DNA of 64,000 bases from Epiperipatus broadwayi (taxonomy: Eukaryota > Onychophora > Udeonychophora > Euonychophora > Peripatidae), in assembly GCA_028023455.1 (NCBI GenBank), contig JAQFVV010012401.1, positions 32,501 to 96,500 on the forward strand, in the 5' to 3' direction. Shown here piece by piece: positions 23,075 through 36,600 of the stretch. A program made the position numbers and the translations under genes. The notes beneath the pieces were generated by a model. That model was not told where the DNA came from. It did not search any database and saw nothing but the letters and a program-made list of their open reading frames with translations. The first letter of the stretch is position 1. Each line of letters begins with the position of its first letter.

Positions 23075-26000
23075 AAATTAAAGAATGAAGAAAAACAAAA
23101 TTATTCCAGTTATATTTAAATAAATTGTTTAAATGCCCTTCCAGCTAGCTATACATAAAACAAATCTAAAATCATGTAAAGCAATGAGACCTATCTTTAT
23201 AATTTATTTTTAAGGTTGATGTGACTAACTAATCAAATATATATATCAGAAACAAAGGGACTTTTACTAAATTCAAATATACACATTTAATTATGTAAAT
23301 TTATGTACCTCTAAATATATAAATGAATAATAATATGTGTAAGTGACCTACAAACCAAATAATAAATGAAATATGAAATTATCTTTTATTATTTATAAAT
23401 TCAATTAATTTCATAATAACTTTGGCATTAAAAGAAAACAAGAATAATATAGTATCGCTCTTTTAAATAATTACAAAGGCATTATTTATAAAAACAAATA
23501 GTACATCCTTTATTTTATGTTATAGTTCAACTTTAAATAATATTGATGTTTTAAATATAAATACAAAGAATAACTATATGTATATACTTGTAATAAGTAT
23601 ATACAAATTAAATATATAAAGACATATTTCTGCCTAACAATTATAATATAAATATAATAATTTATATACAACCTCAACTTATAAATTACATTTTAAAATT
23701 TTAAAATTATTTAAATACTTATCTTAACATCTGTTATACGTCTAATATTATTATAAAACAAGATGCTTAAATTGACCACTTATAAAACGTTGTATTTTAT
23801 AATAAAAAATAAAAGTAAATAATAAAAAAAAAATATATCAATCTCAAAAATATATTTATATATTATTCATACATATATAAAATTATTAAATACCTTTTAA
23901 AGTTTGTTTAGCTAATTTTCCTTTCCAAAAAGTTAATTTATTACATGAGTTCTTTGTATCCGTTTACTTTTGTTATTAGAATGCATTCTTTCGAAAGGCG
24001 AAGAAATTATTATATTAAAAAAAATTGTTAATTCCTAGACACATGCATATTTTATCCTTTCAAAATTTCCTTCATTAAAAAAAATAAATAAACAAATTGA
24101 AATATTAAATCCAGCATGTCAATTCCTATTACTTCCAGATTATGATTAAATTAACGATTATACATTTAAGATAGCTATATCAAATTTCAGCTCCAGACGC
24201 GACGAAATTTATACATTGAATTTTTTTATTTAGTTGTTCCATTGAAAATTGCTTTGGAATAAATGAAAGCGATGATGCAGCTTCCTGGCTGCGATTCTTG
24301 ATTAACCTGCCATAATTTATGTGTTTACCATAAGATATATATATTATTTCAGTATTTTGAAGAATAGTAAATTTTATAGAAATAAAGTACAATAAAATCT
24401 TTATTTTTCAGTTGTTTGTTCTATATCTATTCCAATAATAATATATAATGGCTTCCTTATTGTTGTTGCTATCGTTCCATGCGCCAGCAGATACTATTTT
24501 AAAACTCATGTTATATATGTTCTCTTTTAAAACAATTAACATTAAAATAAAAATAAAATATCAAGTATATATATATATAAAATATTAAATTGAAAATTTG
24601 ACATCTTTAAAAATATACATAAATAATTATTTATTGCATTTAATAATCATTATAAATAAAATAATTTTTTTATAATCAATAATTTATATGTCCTTATTTA
24701 TTTTAATAATTAAATGTTTATAATGATGTACTATCAATATATATAAATAAAATAATAACTTCAAATAATAACTATATTAAATAAACATAAAAGAAAAATT
24801 TAAATATTTCATATGTAAACATCAACTCAAAGAGATTTTTTTTTTAATAACAAATAACAAATTTTTAAAATATAATATCGACTTATCGATATTTACAATA
24901 TATATATATATTGAACCAGATAGTAGCCATTTCAAAGTTCGTTTCCAAAAGTAGAACTAACTTTTGGTTTTATTAAATTGAAAGCATAAAGTTATTTTAA
25001 AAAAAATTGTTTATAAGAGTACATGTATATATTACATACTCATTTATATTTAAAATAGATCATTTAAAATTTTTTTTATAGAATTGATTTTAAAATAGTT
25101 TTATTTCATTTTTTGTTTTTAATGAATTTGATTAAAAACAAGCAAGCTTGTTAATTACATTCCTGTCTCTTTTATTTTATTCATTTCTAGGTTCATTCTA
25201 AAAGCAGATATTTAATTTTGTGTTGTTGTTTTTGTTTAAAATAATCCTTGGTTAGAATTCTTCATTAGATTGAGCAGGAGATTGAGATTTGCCCTGCTTT
25301 AAGGCATAGAATTCAACAATAAGGAAAGTTTTTGCGGGAAATGTAGCGAGATATAAATAACCCCACCAATTTTGGGACAATAGTTTTATTCTTGGCTGCA
25401 AAAAGCTAATCCAAGAGACTCATTCAACCTTCATACTGCTAGCAGTTTGGACATTTAATTTCTTAAAAAACAAAAATTGCAGTTGTTAAAACTATTTTGC
25501 TTTCATCAAGATGTCAAATACTGTATGTTTTACCAACAATATGCATTGATAACTTAAACCAAGCTAAACCCATGCCTGCCAGCATTGTTTCTTCAGTCAT
25601 ACTATAAAAGTGTAAAGTAAATGGATTTCCCACTTGCCACTGTCCAACTATAGATCACCTGAAATATGAACTGTAATAAAAGTGCACACTCTACATGAAC
25701 TTTGCATTATCATAAGGTAAATATTTCCTCTTATTCTTTCCAGGGTAAATTCTTTTAGGTAAAACTCCAGTCTTAAACACAAATCTGTATTCTTAATCAT
25801 TATTTAATCTCATATTTATTAACTGTATTTGTTTTTCATTGTACTTTGCCATGTATCTTGGAATCTTAGTTTTAAGATTCCAAGTTTGCTTTCAATTTTA
25901 TTTATAGAAGAATGTCTAGTGAGTGTATATTTTTATATGTTTAATATATCTCTATTTTTCTGCCTTACTTTTCTAAATGCTTTAGCAGTCTTGTGCAGTT

Positions 26001-26240
26001 TTAATTTTGCTCACCTGTATTTATTTTGTTGTATAATAATTGATTTAAAATTTTATGTTTGCACTTATGCAAACCGAAAATTCTTTTGGCTGGTGATTTA
26101 TTGCATTTATTGTTCTAGTTTTCCATATTTGGAGATTTTGTTTCTTCTTTTCTTATGTCTCTGAAATAGGAAACTGGAATTGTTGTCTTTTGTAATTTTA
26201 TAAATCACCAGCAGGAACATAATATTTATCCCCTTGTAAA
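23075..26240. other. AT-rich stretch, no gene seen
   Basis: No gene supported. A (TA)n run with flanks TTTACAA/TTGAACC lies at 24,897-24,915. The patch at 24,180-24,500 is richer in G+C and holds a 70-codon minus-strand frame without recognised motifs. A 111-codon hydrophobic plus-strand frame at 25,829-26,164 follows a T-rich composition and is probably fortuitous. Confidence 0.35.
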
Positions 26241-26247
26241 TTACAGG

Positions 26248-26722
26248 TGGAAAATAGTTTTTTCTGCTAAAGTATTTAATGTCTTAATATTTTCTACTCA
26301 TATAAACTCTCTGATAAACTAACTTATAAAAAAGTCTAGGTCAATGTTTATATTTTGCTCGCTAGATTTGTTTTATCTTTATATGTGGCTTTAAATTTTA
26401 TTAGAGCATGTACTCAGAACTTTGTAGATTTATTTGTAATTATAATTAATTCAATCTCTTGAAATGCTTGGGCAGATGTAACTGTTGGAAGAGAGTTTCT
26501 TTCTGCTAAAGTATTTCATGTCTTAATGTTTCTACTCATATAAACTCTCTGATAAACTAACATAAAAAAGTCTAGGTCAACATTTATATTTTGCTTGCTA
26601 GATGTGTTTTATCTTTATGTGTGGCTTTAAATTTTATCAGAACATGTACTCAGAACTTTGAAGATTTATTTGTATTTATAATTAGTTCAATCTCTTGAAA
26701 TGCTTAGGCAGATGTAACTGCT
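26248..26722 (+). repeat. Tandem direct duplication, 236-bp period
   Basis: Two adjacent copies, about 26,248-26,486 and 26,487-26,722. Landmarks repeat at constant spacing: TTTCTGCTAAAGTATTT, ACTCATATAAACTCTCTGAT, AAAAAGTCTAGGTCAA, TGTACTCAGAACTTTG and GCAGATGTAACTG (26,472 and 26,708). The copies differ at scattered sites and small indels. Confidence 0.9.
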
Positions 26723-26724
26723 TT

Positions 26725-27440
26725 TCTAATTATTTAATGGTCTCTTATTGAGGTCACTAATTATTATTCTTAGATTAATTTTTGCCAATCATTTGGTTGG
26801 GATTTTCCAGTTTTAAATGCTGTTTTTCTTTCATCCTAGATTTGGTATTGTATTAATTTAAAATCTTAACATCAAAATATTTTCTAAGTTTGTTGTTTCA
26901 TTAAATTGGGATCCTAAATTTCTTCCCTTTTATAATTCATATTCTGATGTATTAATCATATTTTATTTTGTTCTTGGGGTAAATCAATCATATTTGTGTT
27001 AAATGTAGTATAACATGCAGCTTCTACTGGCATAAGACATTCTTGGTCCTAATGGATCTTCTGGGCTAAGAAATGCTCACCAGTGCTGATTTCCTTGATT
27101 TATTTCAAGAACATACTATTTTTGCATCCATCAATGGGAAACCAATGTTATGGTAAATTCTTAATTGAAAAAAAATTGTTTTCTCACTCTCTCAGTCTCT
27201 ATTAGAAGATTAGTCTATCTGCCAGAGTATTGAATTTTATTCTTTCTTGTACATTTGTCTTAGTGCTTTTATTTCTCAATTGTCTAAACAATATTTAAGA
27301 TTTCTTGTTTCTCCCTAAGTTTAGTCCAGCACATTCAGGTTTGTATATCCTGTCCACTTTTAAAATAAATGTCTAGTTCCAAATTTTTGGACTAGTGGTG
27401 CCCTTGTCGTCAGTATATGCAAAACTAAAATCTTTTGTCC
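26725..27440. other. AT-rich stretch, no gene seen
   Basis: Pyrimidine-leaning sequence without a coding pattern or recognised repeat. Confidence 0.35.
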
Positions 27441-27443
27441 GGT

Positions 27444-27446
<3 letters not shown>

Positions 27447-27489
<43 letters not shown>

Positions 27490-27491
27490 GG

Positions 27492-27522
<31 letters not shown>
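27447..27522. repeat. Two (TA)n runs separated by CCGGAT
   Basis: Runs at 27,447-27,487 and 27,497-27,522. The flanks CCGGTACAA on the left and TACCGGATA in the middle suggest that the first run sits in a small palindrome. Confidence 0.9.
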
Positions 27523-27528
<6 letters not shown>

Positions 27529-27529
27529 G

Positions 27530-30440
27530 AGATAGAAAGTAATAGATGGGCAAACTACATTGATGGAAGAACAGCAAACCTAGTAGAAAATATAGAAATC
27601 TTAAAATTAAAATTTATATAAATTTGGTGGTCATCCCTGAGATGATGGAAAGTCATTATCACTCTTAGTCTATTTTAAATAAAATATCAAATTAATTATT
27701 AAAATAATGTTTAATAATCATAAAATACATTATAATAAGATATAAGTAATATAATAATATTGTTTAAGCATGAAAATATATAAGCAATTTTAAATATTAA
27801 TAAAAGATCACGAGATCTCTCTGAGAGATCAACTAGTTAGAGATCAGTTAACTCCTTAGAGAACCTACAAGTATCATAAACTATATATTCACCAACATTA
27901 TAATAAGTAAAAGTACAAGTAAGTTAAATACTCATCCATCAATCAAACTACATTAACAGTCAATCTTGTGACTAGATTTGAACAATAAAAATATAAATCA
28001 AGAGTCAATCTGGTGACTGGATTGAAAATGGGTCTTCTGTAGGCCAGACTAACTATTTAGCCCTTGTCATCTTGTGGTAATTATTGAAACCATTAATTTG
28101 GATGCACCACTTAAGTGCTAATTCATCAGAATGCATAAACAGAAAAGTCTGAACAATAATGCTGAAATTTTAAACTTGCTGATCATCATACTACTTAGTG
28201 CCATTTAATGCACTCGCCAACTATAAACTTCATTTCTAAGACTAAAATAAAATGTAGTGTGTGCACCAACCAGGATGATGTCATACTGGCTGCCCCTAAA
28301 GTATTAATATACATCCCTGTTTAATATATCGGACCATTATGCTCAAATCTAGCTCAGTAAAGATGAGATCTATAACTGTTATAGTGATCAAGAGCTGATG
28401 AAAACATATACTTTTAAACTTGAGAATTAATTAAGCCACTGAAATAATTTTAACAATTGAATACAAGTTTATTAATAACAATAAATAAAATAAAAATAAT
28501 GTCTTTAGAGTAAAACTATACACATATTAATTAGCTTTCTGATTTTGATTAACATACAATAAAAAATTATAATATGATGATTTACATGAATAAAATACAA
28601 ATTCAAGTTATTACATTATGTTTTACATATATGTTTCATATAGGTGTCCAATGTTCATTTTAATATGACATGAATACATTTCAATTAATATAAAATAATT
28701 ATATAAAAATTATTAAATTTTACATATAAATTTTATTCAACAAACATTGCTATATATATATGCACACATACTTGTGTGTGTAATTTGTGAACATATTTGA
28801 TTGTTACAAAATAAACATTTTTGGTGTCACTTTCAATTTTGTCAAAATAATAAATGACATTAATTTTTATAGTATATAATAACATATTTAACATATATGT
28901 GTGTGCATATTGAATTGCAGGCACATACTGATATCTATAGCATATATTTCATTTTTATAAAAATAAAATCATTAATATTATAATACATAATTAATTCTTG
29001 ATTTAACATATATATTGTGTGCATAGAAATGTATGTGTACATTGACATTTATATCATATATCTTAATTTTTTACAATAATAAAAGCTATTCAAAATATAC
29101 TTTCCAGAATTAATTCAATATTGAAAATATAAAATAAATGTGAATGATATTTAATTCTTTGACAGTCCATAATAAAATTTTTCCTTTTTAAATAAATGTC
29201 TTTAATAGTATTCCTTCACCAAATGATTATTTTAAAATCATAAGGTTCTATATATGTGTCTCACAATTATAGGTTGCATTTTTAAAAGATTTTAAAATAT
29301 TTTTTAAATGTTGTTTCTGACTCAGATTTTTTAATCCAAGCAGAATTATTTATTTGTGTTACTCTTTTTTAAAAAATATAGAATTTACACAATTTAAAAT
29401 TATACTGTTCTACATTATATATCTCACTTTTTAAGATGTCATTTCCAAATTATTTAAATTTTTTATCATATTCTATTTAATACTACTCAACATTGTATAC
29501 ATGTTTATCTGTGCTTCTCTGAATCTAGATACATTAGCATCAGCAAGCTGGGGTTTCTCTTGGTAAACTTCATTTTTGGTCCATCAGGAAAGTATAGTTC
29601 AGGATTATCATCATTAAGAGAGGTATAATTCAGATAATTTTTTGTCATGCCATAAGCTTCTTTCTGTCTAAGGCTTAATAGATTTTAGGCAAGCAACTAT
29701 CCTCTTTGCACATATCTGTAGCTATAAATTTCAACACAAAGAAGAGAATTATTTTCCTCTATGTGAATTTAAACTCCACCATTGAACTGTAAAACAGCTG
29801 CTTCCTTGCATTACTACATCTGATTCATGCATTTTCTGTATAACTCTGCTAAAAATCTCTGCAGCTAGCTTTATTTTTGCCACTCTCTGTTGCAGTTACC
29901 AACAAACTTCAGCTAACTATTTCACAAAATATTTTAGCCAACTTTGCAGCTAGCTATTAGCCAACTGCTTCTCAAAAATATTAACAGCATACTGTTCTTT
30001 TTAAAACAATCTAGCCAGACTGAATAATCTTTTTTCAAATTTTTTGTAATAGTCATCTGAGGAGATAAAAACACCTTAATTGAAACAGAGATTTTTTTGT
30101 CTTATCTCTTCAAAATGATCACTAATCTTTTCAAAAGCATCATAGAAATTTTACCAAAGGTGTGATCTACATGTTTTTATTTAGATTGAGGATTGTGTGC
30201 AAGCATTAATTAAAAGATTTTAAAAATAATATATTTTTATAATTATTAGTTTGACCAGCTTGTTTTTAAATTCAAAATCAGAATTACAAATAATATCTAT
30301 TATACCTTTTTTAACTATTTATTTTATAATGAAATTTTATTTTACATTTGGAATTATTTAATTCTTTTACATTATTATTATTCCCAGTAAATGTAGAAAA
30401 ATAACTACAAAATTTTATGTCTGTGTTTATTTCTACTTTT
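27530..30440. other. Mostly AT-rich non-coding DNA
   Basis: No gene is firmly supported. A short duplication, GTCAATCTTGTGACTAGAT at 27,959 and GTCAATCTGGTGACTGGAT at 28,004, is visible. The patch 28,020-28,400 is GC-richer and unassigned. The patch 29,850-30,010 repeats short phrases of the type GCAGCTAGCT and AGCTAACTAT. Confidence 0.35.
29505..29667 (-). pseudogene. Possible exon or coding fragment, unrecognised
   Basis: After a TTAG that could be a splice acceptor (29,668-29,671, minus strand), about 53 codons are open with balanced residues: KAYGMTKNYLNYTSLNDDNP, then ELYFPDGPKMKFTKRNPSLL, ending YLDSEKHR and a stop. Composition is more protein-like than the Leu/Ile/Lys/Asn-rich chance frames nearby. 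I recognise no family and see no second exon. Confidence 0.25.
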
Positions 30441-30441
30441 C

Positions 30442-30444
<3 letters not shown>

Positions 30445-30483
<39 letters not shown>

Positions 30484-30499
30484 TACAAACATACTTTTC

Positions 30500-30534
<35 letters not shown>
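30445..30534. repeat. Duplicated (TA)n block beside the LINE
   Basis: TA runs at 30,445-30,480 and 30,503-30,534 each lie between ACTTTTCCTT and GTATACAAACAT, so a unit of about 60 bp has been duplicated in tandem. Confidence 0.9.
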
Positions 30535-30537
<3 letters not shown>

Positions 30538-30837
30538 TACAAACATGGATGGGCTGCTCACCAACACGCATTAGCCAGCGTGGTGAGTTTATTGGCTTTT
30601 TACCTACGAGTTTAAGATCAAGAAACACCATGGTCTTTCTTCTCAGTGCCTGATAAGGCAGAATGAATGTTTGTGTAAATGATAAAGATTTTTCCCAATT
30701 ATACAATTATGACAGACAAAAATAAAGCATGGCCCTTAATCCCAGGAGGCTGTAAAGTCACCAACCAAGGAAGTGGTTGGTGACTGAAGGCGGAGGGTGC
30801 TAAGAATATCCTGGAGGCAGACCCAGGCTGCCATTTG

Positions 30838-31580
30838 ATGACGACTTTTTATTTAGGTACTTACAACTGCAGATCACTTTCAAGTGAAGGAAGATTGCAA
30901 GAATTAGAAGAAGAACTCTCTTATATTAAATGGGATATTATTGGACTTTGTGAAGTTAGAAGAAAAGGGTAAAGAGACAATTGATTTAAAAAGTGGACAT
31001 ATGCTCTATTATAAAGGCACAAATATTGTAAATACAAGTGGATTAGGATTCATTATAAATAAAAAGTGGAAGAACAATATTGTGGAGATTGATGGTGTAT
31101 CAGACAGAGTGGCAAGAATAGTTATACAACTTAATAGCAGATATCAAATGCAGATAATTCAGGTTTATGCCCCAACAAGTTCTCACAGTGATGAAGTAGT
31201 AGAAGATTTTTATATGGATGTACAAAAGCTTTTGATCAGAGTAAACAACATTTTAAAATTGTTATGGGATATTTTAATGCTAGAATTGGTAAACAAATGA
31301 AAGATGAAAGTGTTGTAGGTAATTTTGGTTATGGTAATAGAAATGAGAGAGGACATAGACTTGTGGAGTTTGCAGAGAAGGAAAAACTTTATATTATGAA
31401 TTCTTTTTTTGAGAAAAATGTTAGAAGGAAATGGACATGGAAGCATCCAAACGAAGGTACAGCAGAATTGGATTATATTTTGACTAACAGGAAATACATA
31501 TTTCAAGATTGTAATGTTCTTAATAAATTTAACACAGGAAGTGATCATCGATTAGTAAGGGTAAGATACATGTTAATGTA
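30838..31580 (+). pseudogene. RTE endonuclease domain, three frames, catalytic change
   Basis: Start ATG at 30,838 gives MTTFYLGTYNCRSLSSEGRL and WDIIGLCEVRRKG (the usual N.RTL and E.R motifs of exonuclease-endonuclease-phosphatase enzymes). A frame change near 30,960 leads into KETIDLKSGHMLYY, then QVYAPTSSHSDE. A second change near 31,255 leads into MGYFNARIGKQM, where the family has GDFN: the catalytic Asp codon GAT has become TAT. KWTWKHPNEGTAELDYILTN and GSDHRLVR, with the catalytic His, follow. A last shift near 31,575 joins the RT frame. In the living element this enzyme nicks target DNA to prime reverse transcription. Here it is broken three times and lacks one catalytic residue. Confidence 0.85.
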
Positions 31581-33029
31581 AAACTAGAGAGACAAAAATT
31601 ATTAAGAAAAACTATATTTATAGTTGATATTCCTAATCTTCAGAAACATTCTAATGAATTTAAATTAGAACTTACAAATCGGTTTCAAGTATTAGTAGAT
31701 TTTGAACATGATTCAGATTTGAATGAAATTAATATGAAAATAACTGATACACTTTTAAAAACTGCAACAAAGATAGCTGGTAGAAAAAAGCAGCAATTGA
31801 TTAATAAAATTTCTACTGAGACTAGAGAACTTATGAAGAAAAGAAGGAATATGAAGATATGCAAGAATGATGCATTAAAAAGAATTGAATATCTCGAATT
31901 TTGTAAAATGGTGCGGAAAAGAGTTGAAAATGATATAAGAAAGTATAACTGTGAACTAGCAAGAAAAGCTGTAGAAGAAAATAAAAGTCTTAAGAATGTA
32001 AAACAACATTTTGGTATTGGTAGGAAATTTATATCTGCAATAAGGAAAAAAGATGGAATTATTACTAAAAAGAGGGATGACATTATGAAATTGGTAGATT
32101 TTTATCAAGAATTATATAGTAATAAAGAACAAGTACCTCCTATATCTATTACATCTTCCGAATTGCCCAGAATTTTAAATGAAGAAGTGAGAAATGCAAT
32201 TAAATGTATGAAAAAAGGAAAGGCTCCAGGTAATGATGGAATTATAATTGATATATTAAAAGAAGCAGGTGAAGAAACAGAAAAAATATTAGCAAAGTTA
32301 TATACCAAATGTCTAAATGATAGAGATGTACCGGATGATTGGAAGAATGCAGTAATAATATTAATATTTAAAAAAGGTGATAAAGAAGATATTAGAAATT
32401 ACAGACCTATCAGCCTTTTATCAGTTTTATATAAAATTTTTACCAAGATAATTACAACTCGTCTTCAGAGAACCTTGGATTTTCACCAACCAAGAGAACA
32501 AGCTGGATTTAAAAGTGGTTTTAGTACAGTAGATCATATTCAAGTATTGAGAGAAGTTATAGAAAGGACAAATGAATATGAGTTGTCATTATGTTTTGGA
32601 TTTGTAGATTATGAAAAGGCATTTGATTCTATAAACATTTCTTCAGTGATTAAAGCATTGGATCATCAAGGTATAGATCCAGGATATTGTTATATTTTAA
32701 ATAATATTTATAAAAATGCAACAGCAACAATTAGATTACATAATGATACTGGGAAAGTCAACATTGAGAAAGGTGTAAGACAAGGTGACTCCATATCTCC
32801 AAAACTTTTTACAGCAGTGCTGCAAGAAGTATTTTGTGGATTAAAATGGGAAACTAAAGGAGTGAAAGTAAATGGAGATTATTTAAGTCATTTAGATTTC
32901 GCAGATGATGTAGTTGTTTTTGCAAATAATGCTTCCGAGCTGCAGGAAATGTTGCAGGAGTTATCAGATGAAAGTAGGAAAGTAGGACTAAAGATAAATG
33001 TTAAAAAGACTAAAGTAATGTTTAATTGA
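31581..33029 (+). pseudogene. RTE reverse transcriptase domain
   Basis: Open from 31,581 to a TGA at 33,027, longer than the 436 codons counted from the Met at 31,719. RT motifs lie in order: [58 protein letters not shown] (catalytic Asp near residue 297), [17 protein letters not shown] and [10 protein letters not shown] (Asp-Asp at residues 396-397), then [12 protein letters not shown]. All RT catalytic Asp are kept, so this part decayed less than the endonuclease. The RT copies the element's RNA at the nicked target. The strand is strongly purine-rich, unlike the flanks. Confidence 0.92.
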
Positions 33030-33662
33030 TTTGCTCAAAATATGAAAATAAAGATTGATTATGATGAATTAGAAGAAGTTAAGAGTTACAAATACCTTGG
33101 TCAGATTATTAATACAGATGGAAACATAATAGAGGAAATTAATCATAGAATTAAACTTGGTTGGAGTGCTTTTGGTAGAAATAACTTGATATTAAAAGGA
33201 AATATGCCTATGTGTTTGAAAAGAAAGGTTTTTAACAAATGTGTTTTACCAGTTCTTACTTATGGATCTGAGACTTGGACACTTAATAGAAGATCAATAC
33301 AGAGACTTCAGACCACTCAAAGAAGTATGGAGAGATGTATGTTGGGAGTAACAAGAAGAGATCGAAAGCGCAATGTATGGGTAAGAGAACAAACAGGTGT
33401 TACTGACCTCATTGAAAAGATTAAAAGATTGAAGTGGAGTTGGGCTGGACATATTGCTAGAAGAGATGATAATAGATGGACAATTGAAATTTTAAACTGG
33501 ATTCCAAGAGATTATAAAAGACCCAGAAGGAGACCACATGTAAGATGGATGGATGAAATAAGAAAATGTGTAGGGGTGATGTGGAGAAGAGAAGCTAAAG
33601 ATCGGAGAAGATGGATTAAACTTGGAGAGACCTTCATCCTGCAGTGGATTGATAATGGTTGA
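33030..33662 (+). pseudogene. RTE C-terminal region after an in-frame TGA
   Basis: It continues in the same frame as the RT after a single TGA (33,027-33,029): IKIDYDELEEVKSYKYLGQI, YGSETWTLNRRSIQRLQTTQ, then GHIARRDDNRWTIEILNWIP and RRRPHVRWMDEIRKC, ending WIDNG and TGA at 33,660-33,662. These are the normal thumb and C-terminal blocks of RTE proteins (YLGq.i, GSEtW, W.GHiaR..D.rW). The single substitution separates two long frames that belong to one protein of about 950 residues. Confidence 0.9.
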
Positions 33663-33691
33663 TAATGATGATGATGATATATATATATATA

Positions 33692-36600
33692 TTGTGCCCT
33701 TTTCTATAGGTCAATGATGGTTATAAATGGTCAATTACTAAAAAATTTTAAAATTAATATTATATAGTATTTAAAATTATAGACTATATTAAGCAGTAAA
33801 AGATTAATATGATATATTTAATAATAAATATTGTGATGGTGAGAATTGTATCTAATTCTATATTTTTCTAAATTGTTTTTCAAAATTTTATATAATTATT
33901 TTACATAATATAAGTAGCAAATTTATTAAGACAGATAAAATTAGACTAAATACCGGAAATGACTACATGACTGTCTGGAATATTCTATGTATAAGCACTG
34001 GTTTAAATTAATACTAATAATTAAAATATTTAAATAGTATATTATAGAAGTGGATGGAATTGTCACATATCATAATAAAAATATGTAGTATACACCTTTA
34101 TTAATTATTGTTTCAAAATTGTTTTAAAGGTAGTTAAATTGTAATAGATAATAATTGATTTAAAAATAATAATGAGTTAACATTTAAGTCTATTATGTCA
34201 TGATTTTAAAACTTTAGAAATTGTTTATAAATCCAAGTAGGGATTGACCAATAAAAAATAGATCTTGGCAGACAACCAAAATCGTGCCAACTAATTGTAT
34301 AAACGGAGAACAAAAATGTGTTGACTCCAGAGCAGAGGTAAAATTTTAAGCTCTCTAAATTTTTTTTTCAATTTATTAGTCAATTTTATTATAATTTTAA
34401 TAATATCTTTGAAAGAAACCAACTGACAATTTAAAAATCATCCGAAGAGAATCTTAGAATAAAATTTTTTAAAAAAAGTTTTTCATAGTAATGTTTCACT
34501 AACTTTACAATAACCTGCCAGTGGATTCTATCAAAATATAATCGGAGTTTTCAATAGAAAATGGATAGATTCTTAAAACCAAGTTGTAAATTTTATAATG
34601 TTCCAAATATGTTAATATTATTCGTTGATATAGTTTATATAGTGTATCACTATGAAAGCTGCTTTCGTGCGTATAAAATAAATGAAAGGACATTGTGCGC
34701 AGAGTTAATGAAGATAATGGAAAATAAAAATAAGTATTATTCGTATAAGAATAAATGGACAAAAGGAATTTTAATATTGAAATAGTTTGAATTGCTTTCT
34801 TTAAGATGACTTGAGAAAATACTCTAGAAAATAGTTAAAGATCGGAAGTAGTGTATATAAAATAATAATGAATGAAAGTGAAGTTTACCAAGGAAAACAC
34901 TTGCCTAAAGAAAAAAATATATATTTTACAGAAGAGAAATATAAAATATTGGATCCATGGAAAATGCAATTGGTACCATAATTATTAAATAATTGTAGTT
35001 TAACTAGTAATAAAGATGCATCAACGTGCCGAGGTAATATTTGCCAGAACATTAAAAAGCTTCATGGGATAACTAAATAAAATGTTTTCTAATAATTTTG
35101 GATTAAACACTAAAACTAAAGATCATCTAAACAGTTTATTAAATGAACAAATTTATTTAAAACTTTAATAAGCAGAAAGGAGAACATTCGGACAAAAGAA
35201 GAAATAATAAATATTATGGGACTAACCAAGATTTACCGTCAGAAAAATATGTGATTATGGTTTGAATTATTTTCTTTACTAATCTAAGTTAAACATTAAG
35301 TTTTAGATAGCGATAGGGAAAACAAAATACATTAATTTGTAATATAACATTATATGAAATAATATGTTTTGATTTTGAATTTTAAAATAAAATTGTATGT
35401 ATGTGGAAATTTGTATATTTGCGATGCTCGAAGAGAAAGAAACCTACTACGAACTCTGATAGAAAGATAAAGATTGTTTTTGGTAACATTTATAATTATT
35501 AATGATATATAATATATGTTTTATTTATTTAGATCAGCTGAGAATCGAATGAATGTAGCGCAAACGTTTTATTGTTATTATTGTTGTAAAATGCATTTTT
35601 GAAAACAACACTCTAAAACACTTTGAGATGTGATTAGATTTTTAAAAAATATGCATACGATAATCATTTTATGTGTTATTAATATAGTTCAATATAACCG
35701 ATGGTTATGTGATATTTTCTGTTAATTTTCCGATTGGGATATTTAAATGTTATTTTAACAAAACGTAGATGTTGAACCTACAGTGTAATAAAGCAAGACA
35801 AATTGTTCTTATGGAATAGGGAAATGTTTTTATATTAGCGAATTTTGTTTATTGTTTTTAAAAAAGTAGTTAGTATTTTATCGATGTTGGATACAGTAAA
35901 AATCTTGAGAGATAGTTTGGGTAGTGACTTGGTAGTACGTGGTGATTCAGAAACCAAGAGGATGTATTAAAAACTAGGATGCTACAGGGAGTGAAATAAT
36001 AAGTAGTTTTAGATGTTAATCAGTGTAGTTAACAAAGCCCTATGACTGGTACACATGTTGTCTTGGACAGTGGTATTTTATATATTTCTTGTGAGTCATA
36101 CTAGATGTTTGGTAAAGCTGAGTAAATAGCTGCCACATCATGCTTATCGCCAAGGTTATTAGACAAAGAATGTCGGACCTACTCACACTGTTCCATACAT
36201 TTTTGAAGTATATTGCGGATAAGTTATCTATCTATCTTCCCGATATCCTATACATCTTTCGCTATCTTTATCTGTATTTCTTGCAACTGCATCGTTATGT
36301 GATAAGTCTATTAAAAGGGAAACAATAGATATTTTAGAATGTATGTCATGCTATTACTTGGAATAAGAATAGTTAAGTATTAATGAAGAGTAGATTATGA
36401 TTATTGAAAGAAAGATGCAGATATCCAAAGAAGGGAAGGAGTTAGAGAATTATTTTAATTCCTTTTAAGAAATGAACTATAATTTTATAAAAGTATATCC
36501 AAATAGAAATATACAAAAATATAAAATATAATTTCACGTTTTCTTATTGTTAATTATATTTTAAAAAATATAAGTATTGCATATTTAAAAAATACAATAA

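Larger units (their letters stand above)
30536..33679 (+). mobile_element. RTE-clade LINE retrotransposon, near full length
   Basis: Layout: a 5' leader (30,536-30,837) with a perfect 10-bp hairpin GTCACCAACC/GGTTGGTGAC at 30,757-30,784, one long coding region for an apurinic-type endonuclease followed by RT, and a 3' end of (ATG)n triplets (33,664-33,679) in place of poly(A). A simple-repeat tail and an endonuclease-RT protein with no separate ORF1 are RTE features, and the RT sequence resembles RTE elements of insects and other invertebrates. Both flanks are (TA)n, so a target duplication cannot be told. The copy is inactive: frameshifts in the endonuclease and one stop in the RT region. 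Confidence 0.88.

Noticed and set aside
22927-24915. Region between two (TA)n tracts as a fifth copy of the giant-palindrome unit
   Set aside because: It lacks TTATGCCATTGA and the other inner islands, and the end motifs (TTGTAATGG, TTTACAA) match only weakly.
25829-26164. 111-codon hydrophobic plus-strand frame that looks like a membrane protein
   Set aside because: T-rich DNA always translates to Phe/Leu/Ile/Cys; no conserved pattern, and this length is within chance for the window.
30311-30706. 131-codon minus-strand frame
   Set aside because: Its middle is the duplicated (TA)n block; the rest overlaps the LINE leader in antisense.
31685-32083. 132-codon minus-strand frame inside the LINE
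   Set aside because: Antisense shadow of the purine-rich RT coding strand, hydrophobic and without family motifs.
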